The notes under the pieces were generated by a model, which was not told the origin of the DNA, did not search any database, and saw only the letters and a list, made by a program, of their open reading frames with translations. Positions 39,083 through 48,811 of a DNA stretch of 50,263 bases are shown here, one piece after another. Position 1 is the first letter of the stretch; every line of letters begins with the position of its first letter. Origin of the DNA: an uncultured Alphaproteobacteria bacterium (GTDB taxonomy: Bacteria > Pseudomonadota > Alphaproteobacteria > Rhodobacterales > Rhodobacteraceae); the NCBI GenBank assembly GCA_913051655.1, contig CAJXHI010000021.1, positions 1 to 50,263 on the forward strand, given 5' to 3'. Made by a program: the position numbers and the translations under genes.

Positions 39083-40128
39083 AAGTTTTCCTCTTTTGAA
39101 CTGAAGTTTTTCAAAGTTAATCCATTCATCATTACGTCTGTAAGAATTATGTTATGGGTCGATTGATGCTGGGATCAATCCGAGCATAAGGCAAATGTAA
39201 TAAAATTGCATGATTTGTTTGTTTTTAAAATTAAGTGATCATTTTCCCAAAGTGCGTACCTCACACTCCTCGAATAACGATGCACTTGATTAGAGGATTT
39301 GCCAATCACATGGTCATATTAAACTTCGCCGATGTTCGCTCCAAATATTGCAATTGGTAGTTTATAATTTCGAAGATCCTGCCTACCCTTATCGGCACGC
39401 ATTTTGTTGAATACCAATCCGCTAATTAATAAACGTGTTTCAAAATTTTTTGTAAGGTTTTTTAACCTAAGAGCAGATTTGACCGTGCCCACAATGCTTT
39501 TGACCTCTATACGGCACTAGTTTCCCTTTATTTCCCAAACCACTGGGCCATAATATGTTCGCATGTTCATAGAGAATCCACATCGTACTTCTTACCAGAG
39601 TATAATCGGGCTGGGTTTAAATATCACACAAGGGCCAGAGATCATCAGAATAAATTTTTTCATTATGAGGACCGCCCAATTATGGCATGAAGTCAATTTC
39701 GTTTATCGTTTCACAAGTAATACTTTCCATACCACATAATCGATCTTGTTTCTAATCACGCCACTGCACAGAAAGAGCGCAGAGGCTAGGTATTGTGGAA
39801 TAGGCATTGACGTGAAGTTCGACACACCTAGGTGTCCAAACAGTGTTGGAAACAACCGCGTTCTAATATTTCTCATTTATTTTTTGGGTGAAGGTGGTCA
39901 GCGCTTGAAGTACATCCTCAGGGCGATGCATTGATACTGTTCTCGCATGATTCTGCTATTTAGTGAATGTGATGCTACAATCGGTGTAATAACAACATCA
40001 ACAAACACACGCTTTTCTCTGGACATAATCTAATCAAGGACCTTTTTCAATGTGACATGCAACAAATCCATTTAACAAAGTTCGGCTCAGGAATGCCTCT
40101 GAACGATTTCGCATCCCTCTGCGCGCGT
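39083..40128. other. AT-rich gap with scattered protein-like fragments
   Basis: No intact gene. On the minus strand around 39340-39490 a frame reads FETRLLISGLVFNKMRADKG and NYKLPIAIFGANIGEV, faintly like the end of a ParA-type ATPase. Around 39650-39720 a short stretch (NEIDFMP then stop) resembles SEIDFTPYHD of the broken gene at 40129-40509, hinting at an older related copy. These are weak observations. Confidence 0.3.
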
Positions 40129-40509
40129 CTAAAAAATCATACCTTCTGCATTAGTCAACATATCCGCACGCTCTAAGAAAAGTGTTCCGTACCAAATTGC
40201 GTTACTAGTAGTAACATCAAAGCAACCTTCCTCATCTTGAAAACTGGCTAGGGATATTTGCGGGTGACCAGCCTGAAAAGTCGCATGCGCAAATTTAAGG
40301 TCACAAATCAACCCCAGCACCCGATTTCGCCAACCGCCTTCTGGTCGCGTATCAGTATGCTATCCAATAAGTATCGACTCGTTCTGAGCTACTCCAAAGG
40401 CATTTCCCAACGAGTCATGATATGGCGTGAAATCAATTTCAGAAACTTTCGCATAATGATTCTCGGGCCTAAATATCTGTATTGGAGAATGAGGGCCGTA
40501 CAACTCCAT
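40129..40509 (-). pseudogene. Unknown gene of about 126 codons with one in-frame TAG
   Basis: From ATG at 40507-40509 one frame stays open for 49 codons, meets TAG at 40360-40362, and continues in the same frame for 76 codons to a TAG at 40129-40131. Both parts look like genuine protein: VSEIDFTPYHDSLGNAFGVA before and HTDTRPEGGWRNRVLGLICD, FAHATFQAGHPQISLASFQD after. I do not recognise the family. The dense conserved-type residues (His, Trp, Gly, Pro) suggest an enzyme. Further sequence may have been lost upstream, where stops appear. Confidence 0.55.
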
Positions 40510-40954
40510 TGCCGATTCCCGAGGTAGCTATACGTCGCAACTCATTTAAATCTGACAGAGACCTTTTTATGTTGATATTTATTATATTTCAGCGCTTTGA
40601 CTTGCTAAGTATTACTTTTAAATTTTCATAAATAAATCTTTACAACGATTTCCATTCACAATTACCGGTGTGCCGATTAATTCCTTTTGACGTAAATTTT
40701 TTTCATCCGCCGATCAGCAAACTCATCACCCAATTAAGCTAAATTCGGTTACAAAAAAAGTCTTAAAATCTTCCAAAACAGAAAACTAGCACGACGCAAA
40801 TATCCACTGCTAAAAATGTATCGCTTATGTTTTTAGTAATCGACCGTAAGCTCAATTTAAACCCAGAGCATGAAATTTATTTTACATGCGGAACAACAGC
40901 ATCTAACATTATTCCACGCGTTACAAATCAAATTTCCATGAGGCAAGCGATAAT
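40510..40954. other. AT-rich leader before the DMFase-like gene
   Basis: About 445 bases, very AT-rich. A 73-codon plus-strand frame (40827-41048) overlaps the start of the DMFase-like gene in another phase and is probably spurious. Any promoter of that gene should lie here; I could not single one out. Confidence 0.45.
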
Positions 40955-43072
40955 TTGCATACTGTACCACTTATCGGTTATTCCAGTCTCCTTTCTGGAC
41001 GGCCTGGAGACAAAATTGATTTTAAGGTATCAAGCGAACATACTTTAAACTATAGTGCTCGCCTGTTTAGATCTGTAAGCGCGGATCCGAATCCTGATGG
41101 CGCAGGTATAATTGAATATGACTGCGACGATTTGTTTCCAGAACAGTCTTTTGCATCTCGCGTTCAGGGATTTGACCCTGGCTCTTATGCCGTAACAAAA
41201 GCTCCAATTACGATTTCTGCCAAGCAGTCTATTTCTTTTACTATACTAGTCTATCCAACATTCCTAGGGCAAAGGGAGCAATCACTAATTGACTTCGGCA
41301 AACTAAACTTAAGCCTAGACAAAAACGGCCACGCAATTTTCAAAACAAATCAAGGACAGGTTAAATCTGCAGACAATGCAGTCGAGAAGTTTTGGTATCG
41401 TGTTGAAGCGATGGTTACCAATCTTGGCAATATGCGCATTGAACTCACTCGTTTGGGAGAGGAAGAAAATTCTGAACCAACGACCACTCAGCTTGGTATG
41501 CAGATAGATCTGTCGCAAACTGCGACAGTTTTCATCGCCAGCAAGTGTGCTGATAATAGGATCCGAAACAGTTTTAATGGTAAAATAGAAGCACCACAAA
41601 TCTTGGCCGATAATCAACCAATTGCCGTTTGGGATTTTTCTAAAAATATATCGAGCAAGATAGTGCCAGGCGTTGGCTGTGTAGATCTAAAGCTTGAAAA
41701 CATGCCAACTCGTGCAGTTACAGGGGCAGCTTGGGATGCAAGTGAAATGAATTGGCAGCATAAGCCCGAGCATTACGGAGCAATCTCCTTTCATGAAGAC
41801 GATATATATGATTTTAATTGGGAAACAGACTTTAGCTTCGTTATTCCACCAAACATGCCTTCAGGCATATATGTGATGCGCATTTCGTGCGGTGACCATT
41901 ATGATGCGATGCCCTTTTTCGTTTGTCCAAGAAAGGGCCACGCTTCTGCAAAACTATGCGTTTTAGTTTCAACATTCACTTATGTCATTTACGGCAATCA
42001 TGCTCGGCCAGATTACGAAGCATCTTGGTTAGAGCGAATGAATGAGTGGAAGGCTTATCCGCATAATCCGGCAAATTTTCCAAACTATGGGCTATCGACA
42101 TACAATAATCATGTGGACGGAAGAGGAATTTGTCATGCCTCTCACAGGCGCCCCCTTTTTAATCTGCGTCCCGGATACATTACTTTTGGTCAAGCCAGCT
42201 GCTCAGGCCTGCGTCATTTTCAGGCAGATAGTCATTTAATTTCATGGCTACATTCAAAAAACATTACTTATGACATTATTACCGATGAACAACTGCATTG
42301 CGATGGTTGGGACGCGATAAATCAATATGACGCAGTTTTAACAGGCAGTCACCCAGAATATCATACACAAGAGACTTTGGATGCACTTACTCGATATCGG
42401 GACGGGGGTGGAGCGCTGCATTATCTTGGCGGAAATGGATTTTACTGGCGCATAGCGCGCCACCAAGAAGATTCCGGGTTTCTTGAAATTCGTCGAGCAG
42501 AGGATGGCTTGCGCGCGTGGGCGTCAGAACCAGGCGAGTACTATAATGCTTTCGACGGCACCTATGGCGGTTTATGGAGACGCAATGGTCGCGCCCCTCA
42601 GAAATTAGTAGGTGTTGGTTTTACAGCGCAAGGCACGTTTAAAGGAATGCCATATCAGCGTACATGTTTTGATCCAGAATTTGATTGGGTGTTCGACGGT
42701 ATTGATAGTCCAATCCTTGGTGATTTTGGGTTCAGTGGTAACGGAGCTGCGGGATTTGAACTCGATCGCATCGACCCTAAACTGGGTCCTGGCTATACCA
42801 TAACGATTTTGGCTCAATCTTTTGCGGTTGACGAAAACTTTATTTTGGTTCCAGAGGAACAATTGACACATTTGACAAATTTATCTGGTGGTCCGGAAAA
42901 TGAAGTTAAAAGGGCAGATATGATATATTTCGAAGTTCCCAACGGTGGGCGCGTATTCTCTGTAGGCTCAATAACTTTTTGTGGAAGTTTGCCTTGGAAT
43001 AATTTTGACAATACGGTGTCGCGCTTGTTGCTGAATGTTTTGTCGCGTAGTCTTAAGCTAACGCAAGCGTAA
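40955..43072 (+). CDS. N,N-dimethylformamidase large-subunit family protein
   Basis: A 705-residue protein homologous to the large (beta) subunit of N,N-dimethylformamidase (DMFase), the iron enzyme that splits dimethylformamide into dimethylamine and formate. The N-terminal third starts with PLIGYSSLLSGRPGDKIDF, an Ig-like strand region, followed by a LamG/jelly-roll-like part (about 90-230). The C-terminal half carries family segments PNYGLSTYNNHVDG, GSHPEYHT and GGALHYLGGNGFYWRI, where the iron-binding tyrosines and acid are expected. No small-subunit gene (about 130 residues) is next to it. No ATG is available before the conserved start, so TTG at 40955 (GAGG upstream) is used. The substrate may be another N-substituted amide. 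Confidence 0.85.
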   Translation: MHTVPLIGYSSLLSGRPGDKIDFKVSSEHTLNYSARLFRSVSADPNPDGAGIIEYDCDDLFPEQSFASRVQGFDPGSYAVTKAPITISAKQSISFTILVYPTFLGQREQSLIDFGKLNLSLDKNGHAIFKTNQGQVKSADNAVEKFWYRVEAMVTNLGNMRIELTRLGEEENSEPTTTQLGMQIDLSQTATVFIASKCADNRIRNSFNGKIEAPQILADNQPIAVWDFSKNISSKIVPGVGCVDLKLENMPTRAVTGAAWDASEMNWQHKPEHYGAISFHEDDIYDFNWETDFSFVIPPNMPSGIYVMRISCGDHYDAMPFFVCPRKGHASAKLCVLVSTFTYVIYGNHARPDYEASWLERMNEWKAYPHNPANFPNYGLSTYNNHVDGRGICHASHRRPLFNLRPGYITFGQASCSGLRHFQADSHLISWLHSKNITYDIITDEQLHCDGWDAINQYDAVLTGSHPEYHTQETLDALTRYRDGGGALHYLGGNGFYWRIARHQEDSGFLEIRRAEDGLRAWASEPGEYYNAFDGTYGGLWRRNGRAPQKLVGVGFTAQGTFKGMPYQRTCFDPEFDWVFDGIDSPILGDFGFSGNGAAGFELDRIDPKLGPGYTITILAQSFAVDENFILVPEEQLTHLTNLSGGPENEVKRADMIYFEVPNGGRVFSVGSITFCGSLPWNNFDNTVSRLLLNVLSRSLKLTQA

Positions 43073-43282
43073 GCACACAGAATTGAGAGTGAAAAAGTAA
43101 ATTTTTGCAGGTACTACCAAGGTGCAAAAAATATGATAGACACACGCGGTTTCATGGAAGTATTTCAATTTTATAAAAGGAACCAATTCGCACACTCTCA
43201 AAGTAACCACGAAAAAGACAACAATTAATATCAAATAGGTAAGATGTACAATAAGATAAGGATATAAGCACGACTATTTCAT

Positions 43283-43546
43283 TCATTCATCGATTTCAAA
43301 ACACGCATACGTACCCTTATCTCCGTTAGGGAGAATTACACGCACGATTTTAGTACCGTATTTCCCTTTCAGAATATCAAACCCTTTGGTTATGGGAGAC
43401 AGCTCAACGAAAGCAATCATTGATCGTTCGCAGTTGGCATATGTATCGAAGCGTAGAACGTGCCCACCTTTTTCAATCAAGCTTGCCGCAGGCCAAACTC
43501 CTACCGAAATTGCGAATACAATAACAAAAAAGCTTGGAATTTCCAT
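43283..43546 (-). CDS. Small exported hypothetical protein
   Basis: An 87-residue protein with an N-terminal hydrophobic segment (SFFVIVFAISVGVWPAASLI) that could be a signal peptide or anchor, followed by a short mixed domain containing two cysteines (YANCERS and TYACFEID) that may form a disulfide in the periplasm. GGGGAGG lies 8-9 bases before the ATG at 43544-43546, which supports it. Family not recognised. Confidence 0.6.
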   Translation of the reverse strand: MEIPSFFVIVFAISVGVWPAASLIEKGGHVLRFDTYANCERSMIAFVELSPITKGFDILKGKYGTKIVRVILPNGDKGTYACFEIDE

Positions 43547-44033
43547 CCATTAAACCTCCCCACTTTGGTCTTAATTGACGTCTTTGCCAATGTTAGTACA
43601 GTACACACTACGTCAGACATTTGAAGTAATAGAAAGAGGATGACCGTTGTGATCTACGTGCTAAAGAGTAAATATTTAGGCCTTAATCATAAGTTTTAAT
43701 TGTATTGTTATCTGCCATATAAACCGCAGCACAGAAAATAGGCCGTTTCGCAAAAAGAAGCAGTTGTAATTGGACTTGTTCACAAGCGTACCGTCTCGGA
43801 GTTTGTTTGTGACCCCAAACCGGATTGTAATATCTTGGTCCAACGTCGCCTCCATCCACTCAAACTAATCGTATTTTAAAGTTAAATGAACCATCCTCCG
43901 TAATCATTTTCAATATTGCGATAAGGTTCCGTATCAACATAATGACAGTAATCTGTCACCATTTCTGTTGGTGATAATTTCACTAGCTTTCTCCAACTCG
44001 GCCAAGTAACAGTAGTGTCTTTGTTTTACTGTT
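43547..44033. other. Gap without visible gene
   Basis: Nearly 490 AT-rich bases between a small exported protein and htpX, whose 3' end faces this gap. I see no open frame of note, no clear terminator and no RNA gene. Confidence 0.5.
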
Positions 44034-44912
44034 TCAAAAACGCTTTTTTCCAACGCTTGGCACTCTAGATTTTTGCACTGTAAAATTGGATGAGCCCGCT
44101 AGTCTTTGTAAAGCTGCTATCCTGTTAGCAGTAGAGGGGTGAGTTGAAAATAATCTGTCATGCTTATGTGCATGAAGTGGATTAATAATAAACATATGAG
44201 CTGTGGATGGGTTTCTTTCCGCATTATGATTCTCGATTCCCTGAGCGAAGCCCTCAATACGTTTTAGTGCAGACGACAACCAATTTGGGTTCCTGCATAT
44301 CTCTGCTCCAACCCTATCGGCTTCGTATTCTCTGCTTCTGCTGATTGCCATTTGAATAAGAGCAGCAGCTAGTGGTGCAAGGATCATAATGGCTATCATG
44401 CCTAAAATGCCCATCTGGTTATCACGCCGATTGCCAAAGAACATCATAAAATTTGCCAGAATAGAGATTGCTCCAGCAAAGGTCGCAGTTACAACCATAA
44501 TTGTCGTATCCCTGTTTTTAATGTGCGCCAACTCATGAGCCATCACCGCCGCGATCTCTTCTTGCGATAGTCTTGATAACAAGCCCGTTGTTGCTGCTAC
44601 TGTTGAGTTTTCTGGATTCCTTCCAGTAGCGAAAGCATTGGGTTGATCATTGGGTATCTCATAAACCTTCGGCATCGGTAGATTTGCATTTTTCGCTAAA
44701 TGAAAAACCATTTTTGTTAGTGAATGAGAAGTCGGTAATGGTTGTGCTTTGTACATCCGGAGTACCATTTTGTCAGAATAATACCAAGCATATGCGTTCA
44801 TTCCAATTGCAAACATTAGAGCAATTAACAACCCCTCAACGCCACCCATCGCAATACCTGCAAAGGCAAATAGTGCCGTCATTGCCGCCATTAACATCAA
44901 GCTTTTGATCAT
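44034..44912 (-). CDS. htpX: Membrane zinc protease HtpX (M48)
   Basis: A 292-residue inner-membrane metalloprotease of envelope stress response. Two N-terminal helices (residues 4-45) precede the protease domain with the zinc motif HELAH at 126-130; further helices follow at about 140-195 and the third zinc-ligand glutamate is in [12 protein letters not shown]. It degrades misfolded membrane proteins. It matches the family length and stands alone on the minus strand. Often heat-shock controlled, but no such promoter was identified. Confidence 0.95.
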   Translation of the reverse strand: MIKSLMLMAAMTALFAFAGIAMGGVEGLLIALMFAIGMNAYAWYYSDKMVLRMYKAQPLPTSHSLTKMVFHLAKNANLPMPKVYEIPNDQPNAFATGRNPENSTVAATTGLLSRLSQEEIAAVMAHELAHIKNRDTTIMVVTATFAGAISILANFMMFFGNRRDNQMGILGMIAIMILAPLAAALIQMAISRSREYEADRVGAEICRNPNWLSSALKRIEGFAQGIENHNAERNPSTAHMFIINPLHAHKHDRLFSTHPSTANRIAALQRLAGSSNFTVQKSRVPSVGKKRF

Positions 44913-46244
44913 TTGTCACGCCCAGTTTTATTCCTGATAAGGATATATGATTTTATGGATTAGGTTTCAATTAAACTAAGCGGTAAAGGTTCCTAATTAT
45001 CACCCCACCTTGGTGGGGTTTATACGGCGTTATCAGATATTTTGGTAGCGGTGAATTTTCTCATCTTAAGTCTTTGGCGACTTGATTGACTCCATTTCCT
45101 TGGTCAAACATCTGCATTATAAAAGTTTACTTGCGCTAACGTGAAACTGTTTTGCACTCTTTCATATGCTTCCGTGTTAATTTGTTTCGCATGAGCAATG
45201 CTTGCCACCTATGCTTCTTTCAATTCTAATGCCTGTGCTTACTAGCATTGCGGGCATACACGAAAGCATTGTATCACTTATAGCTTTTCCCATTGCATCC
45301 GAGCGCATGGAGGCAAATAACATCCTATTAATCAGAGTTTTTACAATTACGCCTCTACCTTAAAATAAAATGATATTTCTTTGAATATCGTCATAGTAAT
45401 CTCAGCCTACCCACCAGCGAACAACTAAAAACATCTCTTTTTAATCAAAAGATCAAGCAAATGCTTGCCGTTTTGAAGTTCTGCTAAAAAAGGTTGCACG
45501 CCCGATAGTGCCTGATCTTGAACAATATCACCAATATTAAAGTTCCTTGTCCAGCCTATGCCATTTGATGATCTACCGTTGGCTTGGATTGACTGGTTCT
45601 TACATACAATACGGTTTTAATTGCAGCGCTTTTGGGTTCTGCAATTTGAGCCATGTCATGCATAATCTCTTCAACTGTTCCTGTACCCGAAACATTGATT
45701 AATAACTGTTAAAATTTTATCAACCTCCCGTATTCTCGTGGTTCTGTGATTAAATTTCCGTAGCGAAAAAGTGTGTGTCATATAGATTGTGAAATTAAAA
45801 GAAAGGGATCTTTATGCTACCATTTCTTTAGGTTTTACATGGTAGTTTTGGATTATTTTACATCCTTATGCCGTGATAAAAAACAGAGATTGCAGCCCGA
45901 TAAAATTGAAATTATTTTCTTCATGCCACTTCACTTCGGACCGGCTTAATGAAGAAATCAAAACATACAAATAACAAAAATTTCAGATCTTAAGTAGTGA
46001 GGAGGCCGTTTAGCACAAATCCTTAGAACAGGAAAATCTTTAGCACGTGGATGCTGGGCGAGGACGATACAAAGGGTGCTAATTACATTCAGATGTGCTC
46101 TAGAACACACAGAGGTTTTGAGGAGTGAACTAGCTAGATGACTGAATTAAGTTTGTTTTGCAGAAGATACATTATAAGCCTTAGATACGGTATAGGTTTT
46201 CAAAAGATGTAATATGCTATCGTAATGATTAGAAAAGAAAGGCT
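44913..46244. other. 1.3-kb gap with hairpin and a decayed gene
   Basis: At 45002-45019 ACCCCACC and GGTGGGGT form a tight GC-rich hairpin followed by TTTAT on the plus strand; its role is unclear. On the minus strand between about 45715 and 45440 one frame reads VSGTGTVEEIMHDMAQIAEP and VLYVRTSQSKPTVDHQMA, then a shifted frame reads GIGWTRNFNIGDIVQDQAL and GVQPFLAELQNGKHLLDLLI. This looks like the C-terminal part of a frameshifted gene of unknown family. The rest is AT-rich and featureless. Confidence 0.45.
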
Positions 46245-47138
46245 TTGAGTAATATAGGCGACATTATAGAACGTTCTTCTGCACCAGTTAAGGCTATAGT
46301 CTGTATGTTGTTGGGAACTGCGATTCTTACGTTAAACGACGCGGTGCTCAAGTGGTTGACAAGTGATTACCATGCTGGACAGATTATGTTCTGCCGAGGT
46401 ATATTTATAAGCATACCGTTGAGCATATTAATCTGGCGATCCGGTGGATTTAATTCTCTAAAAACAGAAAACCCGCAAGCGCATTTTTTACGTGCTTTAT
46501 TAGTTATTACAGGCACGTTTCTGTTTATCACCGGTTTAAAATATTTACCACTCACAGATGCAATAGCTATCGCATTTGCGGGGCCATTATTTATTACAGC
46601 ATTGGCTCAACCTCTTCTCGGAGAGACGGTTGGATGGCGACGTTGGTCTGCAGTTTTAACCGGTTTCTTGGGCATCTTACTGATAATGCGGCCTGGTGGC
46701 TCTGTCATCCAGTGGGCCGCATTATTACCATTGACAGCAAGTTTTACGGGCGCATTACGCGATATTCTTACCCGCCACTTAAGCAGTAAAGAGTCCAGCG
46801 TAGCGCTTCTTTTCTACACGTCAGTGGGCGTGACAGCTACAGGATTAGGAACACTTCACTTTACATGGACTTCGGTGCCATTTTTTGATTGGCTATTTTT
46901 TTGCTTGAGTGGACTATTAATAGGTAGTGCACACTTCCTGATGATTGAAACGTTTCGATATGGCGAAGCCGCTTTGGTAGCCCCATTCAAGTATTCGGGC
47001 GTTATTTGGGCCGGTATTTTGGGATATTTAATTTGGGGAGATATTCCTGAGTTATCTACGATTGTAGGGATCAGCATCGTAATACTGGCAGGGTTCTATA
47101 TCTTAAATCGTGAAAAAGTGAAAATTGAAAAGGATTGA
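46245..47138 (+). CDS. EamA/DMT-family transporter
   Basis: A 297-residue inner-membrane protein with ten helices in two EamA repeats. The first shows AILTLNDAVLKWLTSDY and GQIMFCRGIFI; the second includes FRYGEAALVAPFKYSGVIWA, the conserved ending of S-adenosylmethionine-uptake-like and RhaT-like DMT proteins. The start is a TTG at 46245 with AGAAAGG just upstream; no in-frame ATG precedes the conserved part. Substrate unknown. Confidence 0.88.
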   Translation: MSNIGDIIERSSAPVKAIVCMLLGTAILTLNDAVLKWLTSDYHAGQIMFCRGIFISIPLSILIWRSGGFNSLKTENPQAHFLRALLVITGTFLFITGLKYLPLTDAIAIAFAGPLFITALAQPLLGETVGWRRWSAVLTGFLGILLIMRPGGSVIQWAALLPLTASFTGALRDILTRHLSSKESSVALLFYTSVGVTATGLGTLHFTWTSVPFFDWLFFCLSGLLIGSAHFLMIETFRYGEAALVAPFKYSGVIWAGILGYLIWGDIPELSTIVGISIVILAGFYILNREKVKIEKD

Positions 47139-47225
47139 ACCAAACATGAGATTAAGTCGAAAAGCTATAGGGTTGTAAGCAAATCATTCTAGCGATAATA
47201 TAAAGCTTTAGGTATGATTTAACAA

Positions 47226-47390
47226 ATGCCACTCAATCTTCTTAATGCCCTGAAGGACTTAAATCGCTTAGAAATTCCCAAAGCAAAAAAGAAAAAACAA
47301 GTCACGCCTGCCGAAGATTTAGCCAAAGCTGTGACGGTGTCTATTAGCGCTGAAACTAAGATGTTGAACCTTAATGATAATCTCAAGTGA
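47226..47390 (+). CDS. 54-residue hypothetical protein
   Basis: A short basic, helical protein (MPLNLLNALKDLNRLEIPK, then TPAEDLAKAVTVSISAETKM). The ribosome site is weak. It overlaps a possible GTG start of the cytochrome gene by 4 bases, the tight spacing of a translated pair. Its SISAETK segment resembles VQLSAEAK in the small protein at 48530-48811. No family recognised. Confidence 0.45.
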   Translation: MPLNLLNALKDLNRLEIPKAKKKKQVTPAEDLAKAVTVSISAETKMLNLNDNLK

Positions 47391-47404
47391 CTGATGATGG
47401 TGCC

Positions 47405-47926
47405 ATGGATTACGAAAAACAACTAGTTCCAACGCGGCAGTATAGCCTATTTGCAAAGATATTGCATTGGGGCTTTGTCGTTTTATTCATCTACGGAATA
47501 CTTAAACAAGTAGACAATATCGCTCAACTTGCAAACGTAGCTCTATTAAGGTTTGAACTTTTATTCGCATTTGTCCTCCTTGTTCTTCTGGCCGCACGCT
47601 TTGGTTACATGACTAAAACTCAAGTTTCCTCACTTCCAAAAGAAACACCTTATTTCCAAAAACTTTTGGCAAGATTGGTGCATCTCGGAATGTATTTGGC
47701 ATTAAGTTCAATTGCACTCTCCGGAATTTTAATTGGTTTGTTATACTGGATGGGTATTAAGACAGGCTTTTTTATAGCGCTGGTAATTTATATTCACGAG
47801 GTGAGTGTCACGGTATGCTACTGGCTAATTGGCTTACATGTTGCCGCAGCAATATTTCATCGGCTAAAAAATGATGGCGTTTGGAGTTCAATGGTGCCGG
47901 TTTGGAAAGAAACTACGACGAAATAA
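47405..47926 (+). CDS. Cytochrome b561-like membrane protein
   Basis: A 173-residue inner-membrane protein with four helices and histidines placed as in bacterial cytochrome b561: KILHWGFVVLF in helix 1, RLVHLGMYLAL in helix 3, YIHEVS and GLHVAAAIFHRLKNDG in helix 4. Such proteins bind two b hemes and move electrons from quinol or serve as superoxide/quinone oxidoreductases. The ATG at 47405 gives the natural N-terminus before the first helix; GTG at 47387, overlapping the preceding small gene, would add six residues. Confidence 0.85.
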   Translation: MDYEKQLVPTRQYSLFAKILHWGFVVLFIYGILKQVDNIAQLANVALLRFELLFAFVLLVLLAARFGYMTKTQVSSLPKETPYFQKLLARLVHLGMYLALSSIALSGILIGLLYWMGIKTGFFIALVIYIHEVSVTVCYWLIGLHVAAAIFHRLKNDGVWSSMVPVWKETTTK

Positions 47927-48474
47927 ATTACTTTCTTGGCGGAAAAAATACCTTATCCAGTTTTTAAGCATGTAAGAAGTTTGATATCGGCACGTTTGAA
48001 AAAATAGAAACAGCAATACGAGCAAATGATTTTTAAGCAGTAACATGTATTGTGATGCGGGCTGTGCTATGAAAATGTATAATAGCGGTGCTGTAATGAT
48101 TAAACAACAATTGAAAGAGTGCGCAGCGTCTAATATTAGCAATAGCAATTTTAAACGAGGGACATAACGCTGCATCTACGAAAATGTTGAAATACTGGGA
48201 TCTCATCCACTGATTACATTCCCCAAAGGCTCTAGAGATGCAACAATATGGGTTGTGACAAAAAAAGAAGGATTAATCCACGGTGTTCAAACTTGTTCCA
48301 CACCATTATCACTTTTATTAAGCAGTAGCGTTCTTTTAGAAAATTAGAATATCCAATTACGTTCATTCGTACTAAACTATACCGGTGTAAAATTGACTGA
48401 CGGAACGGTGGCAGCTGGGCTCAGGCAATCAGCATATCTCTTGAAATCGGCCTGTCGTACTTTTGCAAAATAAA
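47927..48474. other. Gap with one open fragment
   Basis: About 550 bases. A plus-strand frame near 48172-48348 stays open for about 58 codons and reads NVEILGSHPLITFPKGSRDA but has no start codon, so it may be a gene fragment. No other element recognised. Confidence 0.35.
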
Positions 48475-48540
48475 CTAAGCCATAAATCCAATTAGCACAG
48501 CAATAAGTACCAATAACTTTACGGTCTTACTAGTATTCAT
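48475..48540 (-). CDS. Possible 21-residue membrane peptide
   Basis: ATG at 48538-48540 overlaps the end of the preceding 93-residue gene (its stop is 48530-48532). The frame encodes MNTSKTVKLLVLIAVLIGFM plus one residue, a single hydrophobic segment with a basic N-terminus. Translational coupling to the upstream gene is plausible, but a frame this short can arise by chance. Confidence 0.25.
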   Translation of the reverse strand: MNTSKTVKLLVLIAVLIGFMA

Positions 48541-48811
48541 TAGATTTATTTTGCTGCTTTTTTTTGTTTTTTGTGGTTTTTTTAGTCTTTCTATTGCGTA
48601 AAGTTTCTTTAGCTTCCGCGCTCAATTGAACTGCAACTGGCCTTAAATCTGTATGCTCAATTCTTTGTGGCTGCTCTGCTCTTTGCGTTAGACCCTCCAA
48701 GTGTGGTGTCACTTTCCTTGACGGATCATTCCTGCCATTTTGACCGAGTGCAAGCGCTTCATGCACCAGTTTAAGTATTTGGCCTATATTTTTATTTAAC
48801 TTAGTGTCCAT
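48530..48811 (-). CDS. Small basic hypothetical protein
   Basis: A 93-residue protein with a helical N-terminus (NKNIGQILKLVHEALALGQN), a polar middle with VQLSAEAKETLRNRK, and a very Lys/Asn-rich tail (KTKKTTKNKKKQQNK). The ribosome site is weak. The tail resembles disordered nucleic-acid-binding tails but is also an A-rich tract. No family assigned. Confidence 0.45.
   Translation of the reverse strand: MDTKLNKNIGQILKLVHEALALGQNGRNDPSRKVTPHLEGLTQRAEQPQRIEHTDLRPVAVQLSAEAKETLRNRKTKKTTKNKKKQQNKSNEY

Noticed and set aside
39340-39490. ParA-like ATPase fragment
   Set aside because: Resemblance is limited to a short C-terminal stretch without any Walker motif; kept only as a remark on the gap.
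45817-45845. CTACCAT...ATGGTAG inverted repeat
   Set aside because: Seven-base arms with a 15-base AT-rich loop and no nearby gene start; likely chance.
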